DNA of 6,148 nt from an uncultured Clostridia bacterium (GTDB taxonomy: Bacteria > Bacillota > Clostridia > UBA1381): positions 1 through 6,148 of the forward strand of contig CALXUL010000112.1 in NCBI GenBank assembly GCA_944391635.1, given 5' to 3'. Positions 1 to 6,148 of this stretch are shown piece by piece. The notes beneath the pieces were generated by a model. It ran no database searches. It was not told the DNA's origin and saw nothing but the letters and a program-made list of their open reading frames with translations. Made by a program: the position numbers and the translations under genes. Each line of letters starts with the position of its first letter. Positions within the stretch are counted from its first letter, which is position 1.

Positions 1-1368
1 AAGGCAGCGGTCGAAAATATTACCTTCAATAACAAGCTCTCCCACGCCGCCCGATTCATACCAGTAATCGCAGTCGCTTTCCAGCTTGATTGCAGTGCCG
101 CAAATATGAAAATAATTATTCCGTATCACCGTTTTCTTCGCCGAGCCTATCAATATTCCTCTTCCGCGGTTATTTTCAAAGCGACAGTTTTCAATTACCG
201 TCTCCGGATAGAAATCAACGCTGTCCGCAATATCTCCGACTGTAATTAACTCGGTTGAACCGTTTAGATACAGTTTTACACATTGTGTATTAATTTCTTC
301 TGTCTTAATAACCTTATAATTCATATATGGAATAAGGCTATCTCTGTTTAATATGCTTATATTACATCCGTCCTGAAACAGTCCTATCCCTCTGCATTGG
401 TCATTAACATATTTAACTGTAATATAATTATCTGTCTTTTCAATAATTTGTGTAAAAACACTATGTATATTTATTCCATCATCAAATTGATGTCGGAAAG
501 AACATTCTTTTACCTTAACATTGCCATAGCACCCTACCATATGAAGCGCGTCTGCATTTGCCGAAAAATATCTGCCATTATACAGCTCTGTACCGCACTT
601 ATACACAAGCACATTCTCACATTTCTGAAAATGATATGCAACACCAAAGCAACTGTACACACAGCAATTTTCAATTCTTATATCTTTACTGTCCATAAAC
701 AACACCGCATTCGCATATCGTTCCGCCGCCACAAGCACAACAATATTACCCTGTTTCGGAATACGGGGCGGACTATATACTCTGATTTTCCCGTCGGGAA
801 GCTCCTCGTTTTTGAGTGTCAAAAAGTCAGCGCCAAAACACTGTTCGCCGGAAACATGCTCTAAGGTATCCTTATCAAGCTCTTCACAGGTATAGACGTA
901 ATCGTATATTCCCTGTTCATTTTGAAGATGCAGCAATCCGCCGTACATATAAAAATGCTCTTTTTCACCTGTTGTTACCAAATCCACATACTCCTTGCAA
1001 GATTTGTCAACTATAAACGCTTTATGATTTGTTCTCTCTGTCAGCATTCTGCAATTTTTAATTTTGATATTTGTACAGTTCCGAACAATAAATGCATTCA
1101 TCGCTCCATGAAACACTAATAGGCTGTCCGAGCACTCAATTTCAAAATTCTGCATATCCTCAATTAACAAGGCAGTTCTTTTATATCCGTTATGCCCATG
1201 ATTGGAAACGCAGCAATTCTCCGCTTCATCCGCTTTGTCGGGATAAAAATGGTACTCACCTTTTTTCATAACAAGACGTTTTATATCATTCGTCCTGCAA
1301 TATTTGATTGCTGACATAGCAATCTCAGAACAGTCGCCTTCCTGCGGATAAATTACGTATTTGTCCAT
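1..1368 (-). CDS. GH110-like alpha-galactosidase (right-handed beta-helix), C-terminus cut by window edge
   Basis: Reading from ATG at 1368-1366 gives 456 codons with no stop, in frame to base 1, so the C-terminus is outside the window. GH110 proteins are roughly 600 residues, so perhaps a quarter is missing. The chain is a beta-helix with repeated short strands ending in Asn-Cys or Glu-Cys (IKIKNC, IRIENC, VKVKEC, VIENC). Residues 272-304 carry ADALH, then QFDDGINIH. Asp273 is followed by Asp296 and Asp297 at +23 and +24, the spacing I recall for the catalytic aspartates of the structurally solved GH110 enzyme (D321, D344, D345). Later motifs (NRGRGILIGS at 400-409, WYESGG at 436-441, EGNIFD) also fit GH110. 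The family consists of inverting exo-alpha-galactosidases that remove terminal alpha-1,3-galactose, as from blood-group-B-type glycans. There is no signal peptide and Cys is abundant (24), suggesting a cytoplasmic enzyme acting on imported oligosaccharide. The start overlaps the upstream hydrolase stop. The exact linkage is not predictable; another beta-helix glycosidase or lyase is the alternative. Confidence 0.8.
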   Translation of the reverse strand, partial: MDKYVIYPQEGDCSEIAMSAIKYCRTNDIKRLVMKKGEYHFYPDKADEAENCCVSNHGHNGYKRTALLIEDMQNFEIECSDSLLVFHGAMNAFIVRNCTNIKIKNCRMLTERTNHKAFIVDKSCKEYVDLVTTGEKEHFYMYGGLLHLQNEQGIYDYVYTCEELDKDTLEHVSGEQCFGADFLTLKNEELPDGKIRVYSPPRIPKQGNIVVLVAAERYANAVLFMDSKDIRIENCCVYSCFGVAYHFQKCENVLVYKCGTELYNGRYFSANADALHMVGCYGNVKVKECSFRHQFDDGINIHSVFTQIIEKTDNYITVKYVNDQCRGIGLFQDGCNISILNRDSLIPYMNYKVIKTEEINTQCVKLYLNGSTELITVGDIADSVDFYPETVIENCRFENNRGRGILIGSAKKTVIRNNYFHICGTAIKLESDCDYWYESGGVGELVIEGNIFDRCL

Positions 1369-1370
1369 TA
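1366..1370 (-). other. TAATG stop/start overlap coupling the hydrolase and GH110-like genes
   Basis: On the minus strand the TAA stop of the hydrolase (1370-1368) shares its last A with the ATG of the beta-helix gene (1368-1366). The only upstream Shine-Dalgarno-like bases are a weak GGAAA inside the last hydrolase codons. Together these favour termination-reinitiation, which would link the amounts of the two proteins. The overlap is seen directly; the coupling is inferred. Confidence 0.8.
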
Positions 1371-2219
1371 CATTTCCAACTCCATTCCGTCAAATGCAAC
1401 GATAACTTTATACGGACGGTTCATATTTTCTGCTGCGGCTTGTAATTCACTATGCGTCATTCCTGTTGAGCCTATATGGGAAAGATATACCGCTGTATGA
1501 TTATCAATTGCATTACAAGCGAATAATCTGTCCAGATTATTCATACACTGCGTCAAATCCATATGACCGCTTTCCTCTGAAATGCCGCATTCCATCGGGA
1601 ACGTACATTCCGTGATAATAGCATCCAACCGTTTTCCTGCAAGCACCGACACGGTTTCTGGCAAAAAGCAGCCGGAGTCCAATCCGTAAAACAGAGCTTT
1701 ACCATTGTTCTCTATCAAAAAATTAGCGCTGTTTTTTTCATACGGCGTTTCATGTCTGCCCTTTAGCGGTGTAACCAAAAAACTGTCTATATGATACCGT
1801 TCTCCATATTTCAGCGGCACAAAATCAACATTTTTAATAAATTCTTCACGCCCATCCGTCAGACGCGAATTCATATAAAAATCTTCAATAATGCCCATTG
1901 CCTCGTCGGTCATATAAACCTTCATCCTTAACAATGCATCATTCTCCGAAACAAATCGTTCCCAGAAAAACGTATAATTAAAGTGGTCGTCATGAGTATG
2001 TGTAAACAAAATATGTTCAATATTTGCAAACGAAACTCCGCACATAACAGATTGCGCAAAATAATCCGCTCCCATATCAATAATAACTTTATCATTCAGC
2101 ATAAATGACGAGCGTGTTCGTATTTCATTACCTTTTTTCTCGCGCGCATTCTGGCATACCCGGCAATTGCAGAAGGGATTTGGAATCCCCTCTGCCGCGC
2201 CTGTACCTAAAAACTTCAT
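1368..2219 (-). CDS. PhnP-like metallo-beta-lactamase-fold hydrolase
   Basis: This 283-residue protein has a metallo-beta-lactamase fold. It opens with the strand-loop GTGAAEGIP and a CNCRVC cluster (Cys17, Cys19, Cys22), followed by AR, the arrangement of the extra structural zinc site in PhnP. The active-site HxHxDH motif is THTHDDH (His74, His76, Asp78, His79). Other likely ligands are His156 (GRH), Asp181 (GLDSG) and His248 (LSHIG), with His219 in SGHMD. Metal binding is therefore probably intact. PhnP cleaves cyclic and linear phosphodiesters in phosphonate breakdown, but no phn genes are nearby, so I do not use that symbol. There is no signal peptide, so it should be cytoplasmic. Set between a secreted glycan-binding-type protein and a glycosidase, it may hydrolyse a phosphodiester, ester or lactone on the imported sugar; UlaG is a precedent for this fold in sugar catabolism. 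The start is fixed by AGGAG 8 bases upstream. Family call is firm; substrate is unknown. Confidence 0.9.
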   Translation of the reverse strand: MKFLGTGAAEGIPNPFCNCRVCQNAREKKGNEIRTRSSFMLNDKVIIDMGADYFAQSVMCGVSFANIEHILFTHTHDDHFNYTFFWERFVSENDALLRMKVYMTDEAMGIIEDFYMNSRLTDGREEFIKNVDFVPLKYGERYHIDSFLVTPLKGRHETPYEKNSANFLIENNGKALFYGLDSGCFLPETVSVLAGKRLDAIITECTFPMECGISEESGHMDLTQCMNNLDRLFACNAIDNHTAVYLSHIGSTGMTHSELQAAAENMNRPYKVIVAFDGMELEM

Positions 2220-2227
2220 AGTCTTTT

Positions 2228-2232
2228 CTCCT
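2228..2232 (-). promoter_or_regulatory. Ribosome binding site of the metal-dependent hydrolase
   Basis: AGGAG on the minus strand lies 8 bases before the ATG at 2219, within the 17-bp gap after the secreted-protein stop. It is a strong canonical site and fixes the hydrolase start. No room exists here for a separate terminator or promoter, which supports co-transcription. Confidence 0.85.
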
Positions 2233-2236
2233 AAAC

Positions 2237-4729
2237 TTACTCTGCCGAATAAGGAATAAACCGTGCCTCGTCATAAGGCAGCAATTTATCGAGAGAATTC
2301 CAAATAAACAGCTTTGACGATGTTATTTGACTATCGGGAACATTAAATTCAATCTTTTGTTCCTTTTTTTCCTGCGCGCCAACCGTTAAATCCTGTATCT
2401 GGGTGTCAACCAGTCTATCATCGTTATAGAACGCCGCTATAACCACCATTCCGAGTGCCGTTTCTCCCGCATTGTACGCCGCAATATCTACCGCGATTTT
2501 TTCTGTGCTCGGCGTTAATTTTTCAGGAGTGATATTCACAAAGCTTGCCGTTGTCTGAGCCGTTCCCGTTCTGAATGCCATCTCCGACGCTTTCGTCAGC
2601 GTCAAATCGCTGCCCGCTGCCTTTACCTCCTTAGCAACAGTCAAAACATAATCTGTGTTATCCTCTAAAGCCGATGCTAAATCAAGAATATATTTATTTC
2701 CTTCTGTTTTTCCCGTAAAAGAAACTGCTTCGCCGCTTTTCTTTTTAAGCGTAATTCCCGACGCGCTCTCCGCGTCTATCGGCACTGAAAACAATAGCTC
2801 TATTGAAGACAGCAGCGGCGTTACACCGGAATACGCGGTTACGTCCTTGCCTGTAAGGTCCTTCATTACCGCGCGCTTATACACCATATCCAATTCTTCC
2901 ACCTTGAAGTTGTCTATATAGAAGTCGGGATTGTCATATTCCGTACCGCCGATTATATCAGAACAGCTCCACAGGCAATATTGGGTTTTATTGGGCTGCT
3001 CTGACGCATATCCCAAAGCCACCTCAAAGCCTTCGTCCACAGCTCTGCCTGTTTCCTTGTCAATCAAATTCATACGGATAAAGCCGGTATTATCAGCTCC
3101 GCCGGTTTCGCTGAACTCAATTTCCACCGTATACCACTTTTCAGCGCTTACCTTACCTTTGCCTGTTGCATATTTGGGAATCCTGTTTTCAAGATCCGCC
3201 TCAAGCACATGATACAAGCCGTTTTTTGTACTGAACATACTCATGCCGTTTGAATTGGACGTTTCTCCGTCCGCGCTGTTATTCTCGCCGTACATAAACA
3301 GGCTTCCGAGCTTATCCGGATTGATAACAGAGTCTGATTTTATATCGTATGTAATTCTGTAAGCCTTTTCCTTCACCTTGTTCGGAAGACTAAAGTAAAG
3401 ATATCCGCCTGATTTGAATTGAAGCGTTTTATTATCAACAGTCACGCCTTCCGATGCGCCCATCCATACCGCGCTGTCATATATGCCGCTGTCAAAATTC
3501 TCGTCTATGAGTATTCTTGAATCTCGCTTGACTGTCGGCTTTTCAAGCTTTGTAAGCGTTACATCATCAATATAATAAAATGCGCCTCCGCCCTGATTCC
3601 AGAAAAGCACCTCTGTTCCGAATGTTCCTTCACTGCTTCTTTGTATTTCATAACAAGTCTTTTTATACACCTCCGCGCCGCCGGAATCTAAAATCGTATA
3701 TTTTGCATATTCTTCTCCCTCATTTGCGCTGAAGGCTATTTTAATCGTATACCATACATTTTTGGCGGCGGTAAGATATCCTGTATTTATCTCCTTATCG
3801 GTATCTTTAGATCCGACGCCGATGCTTGTTCCGGCATGGTATTGTCCGAAATTCATACCCGATATATTTTCGTATACATTCATCACTCCTGCGCAGGCGT
3901 CCGACGCCTTTACCTTATATGAGAACTCATAATAGCCCAAATCAGCATCGATTTTAACTGCAGGCCATGCCTCGTTTGGTATTTGCAAAGCTCCGTCAAC
4001 TATTTTTGTTTCGCCCTCAATGCGAATCCATCTGCTGTCATAGTCATTTTCACTGTTAAATTTATACTTGAATACTTCGCCGTAAACCGGAGTATAGGCT
4101 GCGGTAACAGTTACATCCTTAACCATAACGTCAGCGCCTGTTCCATTATTCCACGGATATATTCCAGTCGGATATGTATCATTCGCAATCGCATCGGCAG
4201 CAGCGTAATAGTGATCACACCAAAGTCCGTCAAGCTTTTCCGATTCCGCAAGGACTTCGCCCTGTTCATTCTTAACGGTGTATTTCATATATCTGTTGTC
4301 GGCGGCATTACACCATTCTGTTTCAACGATATACCATACGTTGACAGCTGTCACATTCTCATTAAGCGCGCTGAATTTCGCTTTCCTAACCTCTCCGTCC
4401 AAATAATACGCTCCCTCGAAGCCTCTGCCGGGGAAATATCGTCCCAGACTGATATTCTGCGCTCCATATACATTCACTGCTCCGCTTTTGCTTGCCTTAT
4501 CAGCCTTTATTTTATAGCTTAACGTATAAATATAATCAACACTCTGAGTCACATCGGCTATTTCATGCCAGCCATCTCTTAACGCTCCCTCATCACCGGC
4601 AAAAAACGGTCCGAAGGTTTTGACCTCCATATCAGCCGATACTGAAATACCGGCAAAAAGCATTGTTTGCAGTAGCACTGCCACAGCGAGAATACCTGTG
4701 AATATACGCCTAATATTTATTTTCTTCAT
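2237..4729 (-). CDS. Secreted multi-modular protein: three jelly-roll-like repeats plus two Ig-like domains
   Basis: The 830-residue product begins with a signal peptide (KKINIRR, a hydrophobic stretch, then VSA, likely cut after Ala32), so it is exported. Three homologous modules follow at about 33-215, 216-398 and 403-615. Each contains a YxxSYKIKA-like strand, an NVWY or EKWY strand near its middle, a KYTxxDxxGxxV strand, and a final WN...YIDDVTL-type strand. This layout resembles LamG/concanavalin-like or carbohydrate-binding jelly rolls. Residues about 616-724 (LLSSIELLFSVPID...NTDYVLTVAKEV...MAFRTG) look like an SbsA/Big_5 Ig-like domain. Residues about 727-830 form a second Ig-like domain ending LFIWNSLDKLLPYDE, a pattern I associate with clostridial glycosidases and surface proteins. 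I see no catalytic motif, lipobox, LPXTG or SLH domain. It sits 48 bp after the permease and 17 bp before the hydrolase. Best inference: a secreted glycan-binding protein. A remote glycosidase or lyase module is possible, and it does not look like the transporter's solute-binding protein. Confidence 0.75.
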   Translation of the reverse strand: MKKINIRRIFTGILAVAVLLQTMLFAGISVSADMEVKTFGPFFAGDEGALRDGWHEIADVTQSVDYIYTLSYKIKADKASKSGAVNVYGAQNISLGRYFPGRGFEGAYYLDGEVRKAKFSALNENVTAVNVWYIVETEWCNAADNRYMKYTVKNEQGEVLAESEKLDGLWCDHYYAAADAIANDTYPTGIYPWNNGTGADVMVKDVTVTAAYTPVYGEVFKYKFNSENDYDSRWIRIEGETKIVDGALQIPNEAWPAVKIDADLGYYEFSYKVKASDACAGVMNVYENISGMNFGQYHAGTSIGVGSKDTDKEINTGYLTAAKNVWYTIKIAFSANEGEEYAKYTILDSGGAEVYKKTCYEIQRSSEGTFGTEVLFWNQGGGAFYYIDDVTLTKLEKPTVKRDSRILIDENFDSGIYDSAVWMGASEGVTVDNKTLQFKSGGYLYFSLPNKVKEKAYRITYDIKSDSVINPDKLGSLFMYGENNSADGETSNSNGMSMFSTKNGLYHVLEADLENRIPKYATGKGKVSAEKWYTVEIEFSETGGADNTGFIRMNLIDKETGRAVDEGFEVALGYASEQPNKTQYCLWSCSDIIGGTEYDNPDFYIDNFKVEELDMVYKRAVMKDLTGKDVTAYSGVTPLLSSIELLFSVPIDAESASGITLKKKSGEAVSFTGKTEGNKYILDLASALEDNTDYVLTVAKEVKAAGSDLTLTKASEMAFRTGTAQTTASFVNITPEKLTPSTEKIAVDIAAYNAGETALGMVVIAAFYNDDRLVDTQIQDLTVGAQEKKEQKIEFNVPDSQITSSKLFIWNSLDKLLPYDEARFIPYSAE
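2885..3523 (-). repeat. Repeat module 3 of the secreted protein (residues about 403-615)
   Basis: This is the most diverged and longest copy. Landmarks are LIDENFDSG (407-415), YRITYDIKSDS (457-467), EKWYTVEIEFSE (530-541), IRMNLIDKETGRAV (551-564) and PDFYIDNFKVEEL (601-613). It shares the WY-centred strand and the closing YIDxxxV strand with modules 1 and 2 and carries extra loops. Confidence 0.65.
3536..4084 (-). repeat. Repeat module 2 of the secreted protein (residues about 216-398)
   Basis: Landmarks are FKYKFN (220-225), YEFSYKVKASDA (267-278), MNVYENISGMNFGQYHAG (283-300), NVWYTIKIAF (324-333), AKYTILDSGGAEV (342-354) and WNQGGGAFYYIDDVTLT (377-393). It is closest to module 1; the order and spacing of the shared strands imply an internal duplication. 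Confidence 0.7.
4085..4633 (-). repeat. Repeat module 1 of the secreted protein (residues about 33-215)
   Basis: Landmarks are YTLSYKIKADKA (68-79), VNVYGAQNISLGRYFPG (85-101), NVWYIVETEW (130-139), MKYTVKNEQGEVL (148-160) and WNNGTGADVMVKDVTVT (193-209). Each aligns by eye with module 2 in the same order. Boundaries are approximate, and the likeness is at protein level rather than DNA level. Confidence 0.7.
4634..4729 (-). other. Signal peptide of the 830-residue secreted protein
   Basis: Residues 1-32 show a basic n-region (Lys2, Lys3, Arg7, Arg8), a hydrophobic core of about 15-18 residues (GILAVAVLLQTMLFAG) and an A-x-A-like cleavage site, Val30-Ser31-Ala32, before Asp33. There is no cysteine at the cleavage site, so a type I signal peptidase product is expected rather than a lipoprotein. 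Confidence 0.85.
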
Positions 4730-4735
4730 TTTTAA

Positions 4736-4745
4736 CCCTCTCTCT
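4736..4745 (-). promoter_or_regulatory. Ribosome binding site of the secreted protein
   Basis: AGAGAGAGGG on the minus strand ends 6 bases before the ATG at 4729. It lies in the 48-bp gap after the permease stop, the largest gap in the operon. The gap shows no clear stem-loop with a T-run, so the genes are probably read through. Confidence 0.75.
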
Positions 4746-4777
4746 TAATATTACACTTTCATTTTTTCCGAACCTTT

Positions 4778-5680
4778 TTATCCCTTTACGCCGCCGAGAT
4801 TTATTCCTCCGATAATCTTTTTCTGGAATATAATAAATATAAGCAGCTGCGGAATTATACAGATAAACGCCGCAATCATCTTTGTATCCAGCGTATAAAC
4901 CGCATTGGATTTCATCATATACAGCATAAAGCCGATTGTCCTTTTTTTCTCAGCAGGCACAATCAGATACGGCCAGAAGAACGAGCCATAGTTACCGTTA
5001 AACGTGAAAATTGCAACCGTCGTTATAACCGGCACGCTCATCGGAATAATAATGCTCATAAAAATCCTTATAGCCGATGCACCGTCAACCTTCGCCGCCT
5101 CTACAAGCGAAATCGAAATTGAGTCAAACGAGGTCTTAAACAGCAAAATATTAAACATATTCGCCGCCGCCATCATCCATATAGGCCAATAGGTTCCGAG
5201 CATATTGAAATGCCCTATCGGAAACTTTACAAACGTCATATACAAAGGTATCATAGGCGCGTTTACTAACAACAACACAGTAACTAACGCAAAATACGCT
5301 TTTGCTCCGCGCGGTTTTAATTTTGATAAAACATAACCCGCAAGTCCGTTGACTATAACATCAGCCACTACGGCGCCAATCGACATAATAAGTGTGTTTA
5401 TAAAGTATTTGTGCAGCTTCATACGACTCCATGTTTCAGCAAATTTTTCAAAACGAAACTGTTTTGGAAAAAAACTCTGCTTGACACTTGCTAATTCCGC
5501 CGGTTCCTTAAAACAGGTCATTACCATCCATAATGCCGGAATAACAACTATAGCAATCATAGTAAGCATAAAAAGACATATTATAGCATACAAAATTTTG
5601 TATTTTATCTGCTTCATATCAAGCGGCGTCAACGCTCCGTTTTGAAATCCGGAGGAGTATATTTTCTTTTTTATTTTCAT
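4778..5680 (-). CDS. Sugar ABC transporter permease, MalG/UgpE type
   Basis: This 300-residue protein is a complete inner-membrane permease of the carbohydrate uptake (CUT1) ABC family. A basic N-terminal tail of about 28 residues precedes the first membrane segment (29-53). Further hydrophobic segments lie near 97-118, 126-150, 162-182, 206-226 and 268-287, giving the expected six. The cytoplasmic EAA loop is EAAKVDGASAIRIFMSIIIP (194-213), with Glu194, Ala195, Ala196, Gly200 and Pro213 conserved; it contacts the ATPase. The INTL (94-97), NGLAGYVLSK (111-120) and C-terminal GGINLGGVKG motifs are typical of the MalG partner. It would pair with the permease encoded 14 bp upstream. No solute-binding protein or ATPase lies in the window; in many Firmicutes the ATPase is a shared MsmX-type protein encoded elsewhere. 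A strong RBS supports this start over Met22. The substrate cannot be read from the sequence; operon context suggests an oligosaccharide. Confidence 0.95.
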   Translation of the reverse strand: MKIKKKIYSSGFQNGALTPLDMKQIKYKILYAIICLFMLTMIAIVVIPALWMVMTCFKEPAELASVKQSFFPKQFRFEKFAETWSRMKLHKYFINTLIMSIGAVVADVIVNGLAGYVLSKLKPRGAKAYFALVTVLLLVNAPMIPLYMTFVKFPIGHFNMLGTYWPIWMMAAANMFNILLFKTSFDSISISLVEAAKVDGASAIRIFMSIIIPMSVPVITTVAIFTFNGNYGSFFWPYLIVPAEKKRTIGFMLYMMKSNAVYTLDTKMIAAFICIIPQLLIFIIFQKKIIGGINLGGVKG

Positions 5681-5686
5681 ACTATT

Positions 5687-5694
5687 CTCCCCCT
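5687..5694 (-). promoter_or_regulatory. Ribosome binding site of the MalG-type permease
   Basis: AGGGGGAG on the minus strand lies 6 bases before the ATG at 5680 and fills most of the 14-bp gap after the upstream permease stop. It decides the start in favour of the longer N-terminus and shows the two permease genes are tightly linked. Confidence 0.8.
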
Positions 5695-6148
5695 CTACAT
5701 TTGATTTTCTTCTATGCGCTTATCAATTCTGAAATAAATAAACGCAAAAATCATAGTCACAAGCAGCATAATCACTCCGAGAGCCATCGCCGATTGCGGC
5801 TGATAATTTACAAATCCGTAACGATAGTTCAAAAGTCCCAGTGATACAGAGGCATTATTAGGTCCTCCGTCAGTCATTTGCATTGGCTGATCCATTATAT
5901 TAAACATTCCGATACAGTTACGGATTGCAAAAAGTACCAGCATACCGGACATTTGCGGCATCGTACCCGACCAATGCCGCCGGAAAAATCCCGCACCGTC
6001 AATAATTGCAGCTTCATACAGCTCGCGGTTTATACCCTGTAATCCGGCAAAATAATACAATGCTGTACTTCCGAAGCCTGCCCATGACATACTGATAATA
6101 ATATATACAATAGTCAATTTTGTATCCTGTAACCATAGATACGGATCT
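5695..6148 (-). CDS. Sugar ABC transporter permease, MalF/UgpA type (N-terminus cut by window edge)
   Basis: The frame stays open from the right edge, giving 150 codons before the TAG at 5697-5695. A TTG at 6117 could be mistaken for a start. However, the ten residues before it in frame (DPYLWLQDTK) match the usual lead-in to this membrane segment in MalF/UgpA permeases, so the real start is beyond the window and about half of a protein of some 300 residues is missing. The EAA loop is present as ELYEAAIIDGAGFFRRHW...MP (43-64, with Glu45, Ala46, Ala47, Gly51 and Pro64). It is followed by MTDGGP (91-96), a periplasmic-side signature of CUT1 MalF-type permeases, and a last membrane segment (119-139). 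It forms the channel with the MalG-type permease 14 bp downstream. The GFFRRHW part of the EAA loop replaces the common F-x-x-I-x-L-P spelling but keeps the proline. Confidence 0.93.
   Translation of the reverse strand, partial: DPYLWLQDTKLTIVYIIISMSWAGFGSTALYYFAGLQGINRELYEAAIIDGAGFFRRHWSGTMPQMSGMLVLFAIRNCIGMFNIMDQPMQMTDGGPNNASVSLGLLNYRYGFVNYQPQSAMALGVIMLLVTMIFAFIYFRIDKRIEENQM

Noticed and set aside
397..1119. Three plus-strand open frames (155, 66 and 65 codons) in the leftmost region
   Set aside because: They lie antisense to the GH110-like frame, which is continuous over all 1368 bases and has clear family motifs. The plus-strand products are low-complexity and have no convincing ribosome binding site or domain.
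1368..2219. Naming the metallo-hydrolase phnP
   Set aside because: The motif layout is PhnP-like, but no phosphonate C-P lyase genes are in the window and the operon is for sugars, so the symbol would imply an unsupported function.
4730..4777. Possible internal promoter or terminator in the 48-bp gap before the secreted-protein gene
   Set aside because: There is a TAATAT-like stretch on the minus strand but no matching -35 box at proper spacing, and no stem-loop followed by a T-run. AT-rich intergenic sequence gives such matches by chance.
2655..5645. Plus-strand open frames opposite the secreted protein and the MalG-type permease (62 to 179 codons)
   Set aside because: All are opposite well-supported minus-strand genes. 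Their translations show no recognisable motifs and look like complementary-strand shadows.
6115..6117. TTG as the start of the right-hand permease
   Set aside because: The frame is open upstream to the window edge and encodes DPYLWLQDTK, typical permease sequence just before this membrane segment. The TTG is an internal Leu codon.
1..6148. CRISPR arrays, tRNA or rRNA genes, insertion sequences, riboswitches
   Set aside because: No direct-repeat/spacer pattern, no tRNA-like cloverleaf or GTTCRANNC box in context, no transposase and no terminal inverted repeats were seen. Almost all bases are coding on the minus strand.

Overview
The window looks like part of a carbohydrate-utilisation operon from a Gram-positive, moderately AT-rich Firmicute, probably a Clostridia-class gut or anaerobic bacterium. 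This assignment is inferred. It rests on strong AGGAG or GGGGGAG ribosome binding sites, a Gram-positive style signal peptide, LplB/YtcP- or UgpA/UgpE-type sugar ABC permeases, and a C-terminal Ig-like module of a kind I associate with clostridial secreted glycan proteins. No rRNA or marker gene is present to settle the taxon.

All five genes lie on the minus strand, so the transcription order runs from the right edge to the left edge. (1) 6148-5695 is the C-terminal part of a MalF/UgpA-type sugar ABC permease whose start lies outside the window. (2) 5680-4778 is a complete MalG/UgpE-type permease. (3) 4729-2237 is an 830-residue secreted protein with a signal peptide, three copies of a jelly-roll-like module and two C-terminal Ig-like domains. 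(4) 2219-1368 is a PhnP-like metallo-beta-lactamase-fold hydrolase with its metal ligands in place. (5) 1368-1 is a right-handed beta-helix protein that runs off the left edge. By its motifs it is a GH110-family alpha-galactosidase without a signal peptide. The gaps are 14, 48 and 17 bp, and genes 4 and 5 share one base (TAATG), so this is very likely one transcript. No terminator or convincing internal promoter is visible. The first 1368 bases, which might look empty, are fully coding on the minus strand.

Proposed logic (inference): the secreted modular protein binds a glycan outside the cell. The two permeases, with a solute-binding protein and ATPase encoded elsewhere, import an alpha-galactosylated oligosaccharide. 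In the cytoplasm, the GH110-like enzyme removes terminal alpha-galactose, and the metal-dependent hydrolase acts on the same substrate or a modified derivative. The most notable points are the apparently cytoplasmic GH110 enzyme, its translational coupling to a PhnP-like hydrolase, and the uncharacterised triple-module secreted protein.
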